From NCBI GenBank assembly GCA_018398805.1, contig JAGFBZ010000738.1, forward strand, positions 923,501 through 987,500: 64,000 nt of DNA. The letters run 5' to 3'. Below the pieces are notes generated by a model, which saw only the letters and a list, made by a program, of their open reading frames with translations, was not told the DNA's origin and did no database searches. Both the position numbers and the translations under genes were made by a program. Source of the stretch: Hirundichthys speculiger. Its lineage: Eukaryota > Chordata > Actinopteri > Beloniformes > Exocoetidae. Shown one piece after another: positions 22,795-34,700 of the stretch (position 1 is the stretch's first letter; every line of letters starts with the position of its first letter).

Positions 22795-25700
22795 ATGATG
22801 TCATCAGCAGACGAGCTACTGTCTCTGAACATCTGCAGCACTGTCTCATCATCATCATTGTCCAGGAGGAAGAAACGTCTGACAGCTCAGGAGAAATGGG
22901 CCTCAGTGAGCACGTGCACACACACACACACACAGTTATGCATCTACACGTTCTTGTTTGTTTGTTCACAAATTCCATGTGTTGTATTATTCAGAAGAAG
23001 CAGAAAGCAGAGAAGAGGAGGTTGATCTCCTCAGAGCAGGTGAGACCCTCCCTCAAACAGAGGAGACTTCCTGACCCAGAAGAAGAGGAGGATCCTCCTG
23101 ACAGACTGCAGGTGAACCCTCCTGCTCATCAAACATCTGGATTTGTTGAGGCAAAACAACAGAAGCAGTCTCCGCCCCCTGAGGTGAGAGAACAGAAACC
23201 ACAGAAGAAGAAGGAAAACATGGAGGTGCCACAGAAGAGGAGGAAGAAGGAGAAGAGAGAGGAAACCAAGAAGGAGAAGGATGGAGGCCAGGAGGCGGGC
23301 CACAGCAGCATCAAAACCTCTTCTCTGTTCAAACACAACCCTGACATCCCAGAAATCCACAGGTGAGGCTCTGATTGTATTGGCCCCGCCCTCGGTGCGA
23401 ATGGCCCTGCCTTCAGTGTGATTGGCTCATCCAGCTGTTCATTCAGAGGTGATTGTTCTGTGCAGCTCTAATCAAGCAGGTCACTAACACACTTCCTTGT
23501 GTTCTTCCCTCCATCCTCCTCGATCTCTGCCCTTCATCTCATCAACTGAAAAATCTTTGGATCCATCTTCCCTTCCTTCCTTCCTTTCTTCCTTTTCTCC
23601 TTCAGGCCAGTTGTTGCTCAGTTAAAGGAGAAGATTTTTACATCAGACTCATTTTCAGAACTTGACCTTCACCCCCACCTGGTAACACACACACACACAC
23701 ACACACACGTTTCGATCCATGTGTCCATGCGAGGACTTGTCTTAGTTATTGATATTGTCTGTTAGTGAATCTCCTACGTTAACCTGAAGTTTTCTTGCGT
23801 CACTCATCTTTATGTGGACCTGCTCTGACCTGTATTTACGATCATGATTGATCGTAAACAGGAACTGTGAAAGTCTTATATTGTGATTGGCTGTTTCTGT
23901 CCACCAGGTGGCGACACTGAACAAAGTCCTGAATGTTTCCACGCTGACCAGGTCAGTTTAGACACATATACATCCTTTTATTCTCAGTTGTAACAGAGTC
24001 CTGACAGAAGGAAGTCAGGTTCCAACAGTGTTAGGTAAAGGATGCCAGCTGATAAAACACATTTCAAACTGATTGACTGTATGTTGTGGGGCAGGCGTGT
24101 GGTCTGCAAAGGGACGGTGGGCCCCACAGTGTCAGTTATGAGGATGAAAACAGCAATGATCTGTTTACAGTTTATTGTGTGTTTGTTCAGCGTTCAGAAA
24201 CAGACCATCCCAGGTCTTCTGTCGGGGCGAGACGCTGTGGTTCGATCTCAGACAGGATCAGGTGAGACACACGACACACATGGCTCTTATTCTGAAAGGC
24301 TGAGGCCTTTACTCTGACAGGTTGAGGCTCTTACTCTGGCGGCGTTGAGGCTCTTACTCTGGCGGCGTTGAGGCTCTTACTCTGGCGGCGTTGAGGCTCT
24401 TATTCTGGCGGCGTTGAGGCTCTTATTCTGGCGGCGTTGAGGCTCTTATTCTGGCGGCGTTGAGGCTCTTATTCTGGCGGCGTTGAGGCTCTTGTCCTGA
24501 CGGGGTTGAGGCTCTTGTCCTGACGGGGTTGAGGCTCTTATTCTGGCGGCGATGAGGCTCTTATTCTGACGGCGTTGAGGCTCTTATTCTGACGGCGTTG
24601 AGGCTCTTGTCCTGACGGCGTTGAGGCTCTTATTCTGGCGGCGTTGAGGCTCTTATTCTGACGGCGTTGAGGCTCTTATTCTGACGGCGTTGAGGCTCTT
24701 ATTCTGGCGGCGTTGAGGCTCTTATTCTGGCGGCGTTGAGGCTCTTATTCTGGCGGCGTTGAGGCTCTTATTCTGGCGGCGTTGAGGCTCTTGTCCTGAC
24801 GGGGTTGAGGCTCTTGTCCTGACGGGGTTGAGGCTCTTATTCTGGCGGCGATGAGGCTCTTATTCTGACGGCGTTGAGGCTCTTATTCTGACGGCGTTGA
24901 GGCTCTTGTCTGACGGCGTTGAGGCTCTTATTCTGGCGGCGTTGAGGCTCTTATTCTGACGGCGTTGAGGCTCTTATTCTGGCGGCGTTGAGGCTCTTAT
25001 TCTGGCGGCGTTGAGGCTCTTATTCTGGCGGCGTTGAGGCTCTTATTCTGGCGGCGTTGAGGCTCTTATTCTGGCGCCGTGAGGCTCTTATTCCGGCGGC
25101 GTTGAGGCTCTTGTCCTGACGGGGTTGAGGCTCTTGTCCTGACGGGGTTGAGGCTCTTATTCTGGCGGCGATGAGGCTCTTATTCTGACGGCGTTGAGGC
25201 TCTTATTCTGACGGCGTTGAGGCTCTTGTCCTGACGGCGTTGAGGCTCTTATTCTGGCGGCGTTGAGGCTCTTATTCTGACGGCGTTGAGGCTCTTATTC
25301 TGACGGCGTTGAGGCTCTTATTCTGGCGGCGTTGAGGCTCTTATTCTGACAGGATCTCAGTGACTTGAAGCTACTGAAGTTGAAAAGAGGACGTAGTTTT
25401 CACACTGTTGACTGATCAGTGGCAGTGGTTGGTGTCTGCAGGTAAGACCTTGTCCTACGCTGTCCCAGTGGTCCAGAACCTTCAGTCCATCCAGCCGAAG
25501 GTCAGCAGGTCCGACGGTCCTCTGGCCCTCATCATCGTCCCCACCAGAGAGGTTTGGTCTCTTTACCTCCTTTAATCTGTTCATAGCCTCAGCTGGCCGA
25601 CTGATTCCCTTTCCTCCTGTTCCTCAGCTGGCTCAGCAGACCTTCCAGACCTTCCAGAAGCTTCTGAAGGTAGCACATGGTCATCTTTACCTGTCGGGGA

Positions 25701-28700
25701 CTGCTGTTTACAGCTTCTAGCATGTTGGGGGACATGTCCATGGGTCCTGTTTGATGATTCCAGTGGGACTAAGTTCAGTGCTGAATCAGATCTTTTTAAA
25801 TAATGATTGAATTTGACAGAAATGAAGCTGATATGTAAAGTAGATTATCCTGATGAAGATCCTGTCATTTTTAGATGAAGATCAGATGTTGCTTCCATGA
25901 ACTGGCTCAGAATTAAAAATGTTCTTCAAATCCAAATTAAAGTTTCTTTCAAATAATATAATTTCTCCTGAAATCACCGGATTTACCCAAACAGGACTTC
26001 AGAGGGACCTCAGTCCCTCTGATGGACCTCAGTCCCTCTGATGGACCTCAGTCCCTCTGACGGATGGACATCAGTCCCTCTGACGGACGGACATCAGTTC
26101 CTCTGACGGACGAACATCAGTCCCTCTGACGGACCTGAGGTCCATTGACCGACCTCAGGTCCACTGACGGACCTCAGGTCCACTGACCGACCTCAGGTCC
26201 ACCGACGGACCTCAGGTCCTCTGATGGACGGACCTCAGGTCCTCTGAGGGACCTCAGGTCCACTGACCAAGCTCAGGTCCTCTGACGGACCTCTGGTCCA
26301 TTGACCGACCTCAGGTCCACTGACGGACCTCAGATCCTCTGATGGATGGAGCTCAGGTCCTCTGACGGACCTCAGGTCCTCTGACGGACCTCAGGTCCAC
26401 TGACCAAGCTCAGGTCCACTGACGGACCTCAGGTCCATTGACGGACCTCAGGTCCACTGACGGACCTCAGGTCCATTGACCGACCTCAGGTCCACTGACG
26501 GACCTCAGGTCCATTGACCGACCTCAGGTCCATTGACCGACCTCAGGTCCACTGACGGTGCTGGTGGAGGATCAGTCTACTAACAGCTGGTGGTGTCTCT
26601 GCAGCCGTTCACCTGGATTGTCCCTGGTGTCCTGATGGGAGGAGAGAAGAGGAAAGCAGAGAAGGCCAGGTAGGTCTCAAGGCTTCACTGTCAACTCCTG
26701 GTTCCTTCTGTAGATCTGTCCCGTGTTCATGAAAACAAAACCATCAGAACTGGTTCATATCAAAGACCTGGGATCTACCTGAACAACCTCAGTAATACAT
26801 GACTGTTACATTCACTCCTCAACGTTCTACCGTGAGAAAGGTCCTTCAAGGTTGTTGGACGTCCCAGCAGGTTTACCCCCAAAGTCAGACCGGCCAGCAG
26901 CTCCATCTCTGGGCATGGTAGATGTTGATGAAACCAGTTCCAGGAACTAAACCTGCTGCTGACCAGGTTCAGTTCACAGTCAGTTACCAGGAGTAGGAGT
27001 TCCCTCGGTTCCTGGAACCAGCTCAGCTGAACCCTCTGCTTTGAGGTTAGGTCATCTCAGGGACCTAACCTTAACAGAACCTGCTTCCTGAAACCGTCCA
27101 GAATGGCTGAAAAAAGTCCAGACCTGACTGAGATGCTGTGGTGGACCTTCAGAGAGCTGGAGAAGTGAATGTTTTTCTCGTGACTGCTCGTCCAGATGGT
27201 AGACGTGGTCTCTGTTCCTGGTTTAAGTGAGAAACCGGTCTGTAAAGACTGAGGGAACCACGTGGAGATACCTGAGGAAGTGTTTTGTTTTTTCAGGATC
27301 CGGAAGGGAATCAACATCCTGGTCTCGACTCCTGGACGTCTGGTGGATCACATCAAACACACCCTGAGCATCGCCTTCAGCGCTGTCCGCTGGCTGATCC
27401 TGGACGAGGCCGACAGGTGCCCCACATGTTCACATCTGTACATCCGGTAGTGAATTGTGGCTTTGTGGAGGTCCTAATCCCACATGTCTGGCTCGGTACC
27501 AGATCCTGGTAGTCCAGCTGAGCTCAGCCCAAACAAGCCATGGACGTGTCCTCCAGTGGACGAATGAATCATCTAGTTTCTACTGCACAAGTTCTCACAT
27601 TGTGATTAAGTTTGAGTCTGTAAGTTTGTAGTCCTGACTTAGTGATGTCTCATCTGCAGGACATTGGACCTGGGTTTTGAGAAGGACCTGACCACCATAC
27701 TGAACAGTCTGAATGCTGCAGGACCTGCCAGACAGAACGTCCTTCTCTCTGCCACACTGTCCCACGGTGAATGAACACTCACTGCTGCCCCCAGAGGCTG
27801 TAAGAGACAGTTACAGTCAAGATGATCAAAGATCAGTCATTCTCTGCAGTTACCCGTAGAGGGCGGTGTTTCTGTAGGTCACGTCGTGTCACATCCTCTA
27901 GAGACAGACAAGTGAACTACAGAAACACCGCCCTCTAGAGACAGACGTGAACTACAGAAACATGCCCTCTAGAGACAGAGACGTGAACTACAGAAACACA
28001 CCCTCTAGAGACAGACGTGAACTACAGAAACACGCCCTCTAGAGACAGACGTGAACTACAGAAACACGCCCTCTAGAGACAGACGTGAACTACAGAAACA
28101 CACCCTCTAGAGACAGAGACGTGAACTACAGATCACCGCCCTCTAGAGACAGAGACGTGAACTACAGAAACACGCCCTCTAGAGACAGAGACGTGAACTA
28201 CAGAAACACGCCCTCTAGAGACAGACGTGAACTACAGAAACACGCCCTCTAGAGACAGAGACGTGAACTACAGAAACACGCCCTCTAGAGACAGAGACGT
28301 GAACTACACAAACACGCCCTCTAGAGACAGAAACGTGAACTACAGAAACACGCCCTCTAGAGACAGAAACGTGAACTACAGAAACACGCCCTCTAGAGAC
28401 AGAGACGTGAACTACACAAACACGCCCTCTAGAGACAGAAACGTGAACTACAGAAACACGCCCTCTAGAGACAGAGACGTGAACTACAGAAACACGCCCT
28501 CTAGAGACAGAGACGTGAACTACAGAAACACGCCCTCTAGAGACAGAGACGTGAACTACAAAAACACGCCCTCTAGAGACAGAAACGTGAACTACAGAAA
28601 CACGCCCTCTAGAGACAGAAACGTGAACTACACAAACACCGCCCTCTGTTGTGAGTGTTGTGATGACAGAATGGACAGAGATGAGCAAAGATAGTCAGTT

Positions 28701-31700
28701 TTAGGCATCGACTCCAAACACTGAAGTATTTATTGATGTATCACAATCACATCACCATCACAGCCTTCAAGTGTCATGTCCAATGTTTCCCTGAGATCCT
28801 GAAATAGTTGATCTGCTGCATCTGACAGGAACAACGTCATGTTCTTGTAGATGTGGAAAAAAGAAGCTCCTCATCCTGTGGTGTACTAGTTACCTGTATT
28901 ACCTGTTTCTATCCGTGTGGGGGTTCTTCTGTTCCAGTTCCAGGTTACTGGTGTTCACTTACAGCCCTGTGTGTTCCAGGTGTGACCCGGTTGGTGGACG
29001 TCTGTTTAAAAGACCCAGTCAGCGTCCATGTTTCTGGCCCCGCCTCCTCTGACATTACCACAGAGTCCTCCGAGGAACTGGCCAACCAGTCGGAGAGCTT
29101 TGCCGTTCCAGAGGCCTTGAAGCAGTTTGTGGTGGTGGTTCCCAGTAAGATCAGACTGGTGTGTCTGGCTGCTTTCATACTGGACAAATGCAAGGTGAGG
29201 GACAAGAACGTGGACGTTGACACCTGTGAAAACGTGTGCAGCCTCACACAGGTAACCCTGACTGCTGCTGTTGCAGTTCTCTGATCACAACAAGGTGATC
29301 GTGTTCGTCTCCAGCTGCGAGGCCGTCGAGTTCCTCCACGCTCTCTTCGTCTCCGTTCTCTCCACGTCTGCCGGGCGGGACCTCCCTTTCCTGCGTCTCC
29401 ATGGCAACATGAAGCAGGAGGTAACTTGATCGTCTGGTAACATTTCCCAGCTCGTCATGGCTCCGTGTTCCTGTCTAGCATGCGTTTGTTTTCGTTCTTC
29501 CTCCAGGAGCGTTCGGAGGTCTTTCAGAAGTTTTCGGCATCCCAGTCTGGAGTTCTGCTGTGCACTGTAAGTTCCCGGAGACTGCACCATCACGTCTAGA
29601 CGCGATGCACCAACGCACCATCACGCCTAGATGCGATGCACCAACGCACCATCACGTCTAGACGCGCTGCACCAACGCACCATCACGTCTAGACGCGTTG
29701 CACCAACGCACCATCACGTCTAGACGCGATGCACCAACGCACTATCACGCTAGACGCGATGCACCAACGCACCATCACGCTAGACGCGATGCACCAACGC
29801 ACCATCACGTCTAGACGCGATGCACCAACGCACCATCACGTCTAGACGCGTTGCACCAACGCACCATCACGTCTAGACGCGTTGCACCAACGCACCATCA
29901 CGTCTAGACGCGATGCACCAACGCACCATCACGTCTAGACGCGATGCACCAACGCACCATCACGTCTAGACGCGATGCACCAACGCACCATCACGTCTAG
30001 ACGCGATGCACCAACGCACCATCACGTTTCAGCACGATGCTCCAAGCACCATCACGTCTTGACGCGATGCACCAACGCACCATCACGTCTAGACGCGATG
30101 CACCAACGCACCATCACGTCTAGACGCGATGCACCAACGCACCATCCCGTCTAGACGCGATGCTACAACGCACCATCACGTCTAGACGCGATGCACCAAC
30201 GCACCATCACGTCTAGACGCGATGCACCAACGCACCATCACGTCTAGACGCGATGCACCAACGCACCATCACGTCTAGACGCGATGCACCAACGCACCAT
30301 CACGTCTAGACGCGATGCACCAACGCACCATCACGTCTAGACGCGATGCACCAACGCACCATCACGTCTAGACGCGATGCACCAACGCACCATCACGTCT
30401 AGACGCGATGCAACCAACGCACCATCACGTCAGACGCGATGCCCAAACGCACCATCACGTCTAGACGCGATGCACCAACGCACCATCACGTCTAGACGCG
30501 ATGCACCAACGCACCATCACGTCTTCAGCACCAACGCACCAACGCACCATCACGTCTACGCGATGCACCAACGCACCATCACGTCTAGACGCGATGCACC
30601 AACGCACCATCACGTCTAGACGCGATGCACCAACGCACCATCCCGTCTAGACGCGATGCTACAACGCACCAACGCACCATCACGTCTAGACGCGATGCAC
30701 CAACGCACCATCACGTCTAGACGCGATGCACCAACGCACCATCACGTCTAGACGCGATGCACCAACGCACCATCACGTCTAGACGCGATGCACCAACGCA
30801 CCATCACGTCTAGACGTCTCACGACGCGATGCACCACGCACCATCACGCTAGACGCGATGCACCAACGCACCATCACGTCTAGACGCGATGCACCAACGC
30901 ACCATCACGTCTAGACGCGATGCACCAACGCACCATCACGTCTAGACGCGATGCACCAACGCACCATCACGTCTAGACGCGATGCACCAACGCACCATCA
31001 CGTCTAGACGCGATGCTCCAACGCACCATCACGTCTAGACGCGATGCACCAACGCACCATCACGTCTAGACGCGATGCACCAACGCACCACCATCACGTC
31101 TAGACGCGATGCACCAACGCACCATCACGTCTAGACGCGATGCACCAACGCACCATCACGCTAGACGCGATGCACCAACGCACCATCACGTCTAGACGCG
31201 ATGCACCAACGCACCATCACGTCTAGACGCGATGCACCAACGCACCATCCCGTCAAGACGCGATGCACCAACACACCATCACATCTAGACGCGATGCACC
31301 AACACATCACGTTTCAGCACGATGCACCAACGCACCATCACGTCTAGACGCGATGCACCAACGCACCATCACGCCTAGACGCGATGCTCCAAGCACCATC
31401 ACGTCAAGACGTGATGCACCAACGCACCATCACGTTTCAGCGCGATGCACCAACGCACCATCACGTCAAGACGTGTTGCACCAACACACCATCACATCTA
31501 GACGCGATGCACCAACACATCACGTTTCAGCGCAATGCACCAACGCACCATCACGTCTAGACGCGATGCACCAACGCACCATCACGTCTAGACGCAATGC
31601 TCCAAGCACCATCACGTCAAGACGTGATGCACCAACACACCATCACGTTTCAGCGCGATGCACCAATGCACCATCACGTCAAGACGCGATGCACCAACGC

Positions 31701-34700
31701 ACCATCACGTCTAGACGCGATGCTCCAAGCACCATCACGTCTTGACGCGACGCACCAACGCACCATCACGTCTTGACGTGATGCACCAACACACCATCAC
31801 GTTTCAGCGCGATGCACCAACGCACCATCACGTCTTGATGCGATGGACCAACACACCATCACGTCTTAATGTAACCCTAACCCTATGTGGGCTGTTTGTT
31901 TCAGGATGTTGCTGCTCGAGGTCTGGACCTCCCTCAGGTCACCTGGATTGTTCAGGTAAATGCAGACCACAACAGACGAGATTCCATGTTCTCCGGGGAT
32001 TACATCTACCGTTGTCTTCTCAGTACACTCCTCCAACATCTGCCGCCGAATATGTTCACCGTGTGGGTCGGACAGCTCGCATAGGAGCACGAGGAAGCAG
32101 CCTCCTGTTCCTCATCCCAGCAGAGACCGCCTTCATCAGTGAGCTGGCCAATCACAACATCAGGTGTGTTGGTGGAAAGCTGCCACCAGTTAGATCCACA
32201 TAGAACCGCTGCAGTACCCCTTAGTACCGTACTTAGTCTTTGCTGGATCCCTGACTGCTCTTTCACTGACAGTGTGGTTCTTGTCATTCTTTAGTCTGTC
32301 AGAGATGAAGTTACTGGACATCCTGTCCTGTCTCATGATGGATGATGTCTACAAGGGGCGGGGCAAGTACCACAGCAAGGTAGGTCTCCTCTGTCTGGTT
32401 TTAATGGGTATTCTAGGGATTCTGCTGAAGTTGTTTTTTTTTTTTTTTTTTTTAGATTGTTTTGGCACTAGTGGCCTTTATTGATGGTGAAGATAGGCAG
32501 AAAGGGGGGCAGAGAGAGAACAGGGACGACATACAACAAAGGGTCACATGGGCCAGGAATGAAACCTGTATATGGGCCACCTTCCCTAACCACGACACCA
32601 CCGGGTGGCCCAGGATTCTGGTGAAGTTTAAGGAGCTTCTGAAGGGGTCAGAAACGCCTGTGAAGGTGGAATCTTTATAAGGAAGACCTTCAACCTGATC
32701 CTTTAAGTCCTTCAAAAGACCCTTCTGAGAATTCAAAACATTTATCCTTGATTTGTCTGGGGCACTGCAAAAACTTAATAGTGGTGGAGTCACAGCAGTA
32801 CAGTTGAAGGTCTTAGGAGGTCTTAGGGTGAATTCCAATTCCTCCCTTAACCCTCAATCTCAACCCTCAATCGCAAAAATGTGCGCTCCCGCTAAGTGCA
32901 AGTGCTGTCCCGATTCTTAGAAAGTCAAATTGAGGGACCAGTTTGAGGGCTGTATCGCCCTCAAAATTGAGATTTTCTGACCCCACCCTTGGTAGTAAGG
33001 GCTACCCAGAAGGCTCTGGGTAATTTAGCCAAGACATCTTCGAAAAGGATGGTGACAAAAAAAGTATCTTCGTAGTTCTTAAAGATATAAATGTTACGAA
33101 ACCATTTTCTTGTCTTTGTTTGAGATTTTTTTCATGGATTACCTTTGTTGTTGCGTAACATTTACCTTTATTCTTTACGATGTTTGCTGCCGGACCGGCG
33201 GTACCGGCCGGCGGTCCCGGTCACCGGCCGGCTTCACATTACTTGTATACCTTGTTGTGTAGCAACGGAGGACTGACGTTACTGCACCCGAGGGGTGTCC
33301 CATTTCTAAACCACAAGATAGCCCTTACACTGACTTTCGAGGGTTAAGATTGAGGGCCAAAAATTGAGGGTTAAGAGCGAGGGTTGAGATTGAGGGTTAA
33401 GAGAGGAATTGGAATTCACCCTTAGATCCTGCGACCTAAGACCACCAGAGACAACCTGGACAACCTGGTACTGATGTCTGAGAGGGGCTTCTGAGCAGGT
33501 CAGGCCATCTTAATGCAGATTACACCATCTCAGCAGAACATAAAAAATATAACAAGAACTCACAGATTTACAAGAAAACTATTTCAGCTTACATTTTTAG
33601 CCTGGCTGTCTAAGCTGATGCTAAAGCTGGACATGAGACCGAAAACCTCAGGTCTGGATCCAGCCGTTGATCTGGATCTCCTGCTGTCGGTCTGGATCTC
33701 CTGCTGTCGGTCTGGATCTCCTGCTGTCGGTCTGGACCTCGGGGTCCTGGTCTGAACCTCCTGATAGCTGATGCTAAAGCTAGACATTAGACCCAGAATC
33801 AACATCGGGTCAGAACCTCCTAATGTTGGTCTGAACCTCCTGCTGTTAGTCAGAATCTGGCAGCATCTCGCTGCCATCGGTCTGGACTAGAGGTGTCCCG
33901 ATCCGATATTCGGATCGGATCGGCCGCCGATATGAGCAAAAAATGCGGATCGGTATCGGATCGGCAAGCCCGAAAAATGCCGATCCAGACTCCCGATCCA
34001 TTTTTTTTCCAACGTCCGTTCCGGGTTTTCCAGCGCACCGCGCAGCGCATTATTCAGATAACCCATTCCAGGTTTCCCTAAAATCCGGTCCGCATTTTCC
34101 AGCACACCTTCAGCACACGAGCATCTCCCTCCCCAGTGTTGCCAACTTAGCGACTTTGTCGCTATATCTAGCGACTTTCCAGACCCCCCCCCCTAGCGAC
34201 TTAATTTGTAAAAGCGACTAGCGACAAATCTAGCGACTTTTTCTGGTGATTTAGCGACTCACTGGCACTCAAACCGCTAGGTTTGAAGCCATCACTTGGC
34301 TGCTGATGGCTGCTGTGTGCCTCGCAAGCCGCGCTTCTCTCTCTGTCGGGCACTGTGCACAGCCAGAAACACCCCGCCCCGCGTGCGAGACAACTCGAGC
34401 TCTCCACCAAGTGATGGCTTCAAACCTAGCGGTTTGAGTGCGCGTGAGTCTCAAAATCACAAGAAAAAGTCGCTAGATTTGTCGCTAGTCGCTTTTTACA
34501 AATTAAGTCGCTAAGGGGGTCTGGAAAGTCGCCGCGTTGGCAACACTGCTCTCGGGCTCTCCCACAATAACACACAAGTTTCCGTCTCTCTTTGTTGCTA
34601 GTCCCGCCCCCTAACCTATTCTACCCAATAACCTGCCTGCCTCAGCTCGAGATGCATTCAATGAACTCATGTAATCCGAACAACAGAACATCTAAACAAT

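Noticed and set aside
22755..22905. Upstream start MVNTCHLCVQQLF for DDX31, which looks like a C2H2-type finger
   Set aside because: This frame runs through a CA microsatellite and ignores the good donor at 22906. The frame starting MMSSADELL at 22795 uses that donor and joins the next exon in phase 0.
32433..32612. Possible tRNA gene (A and B box-like motifs)
   Set aside because: The boxes are decayed, there is no cloverleaf, and an A-run tail on the same strand marks it as a SINE.
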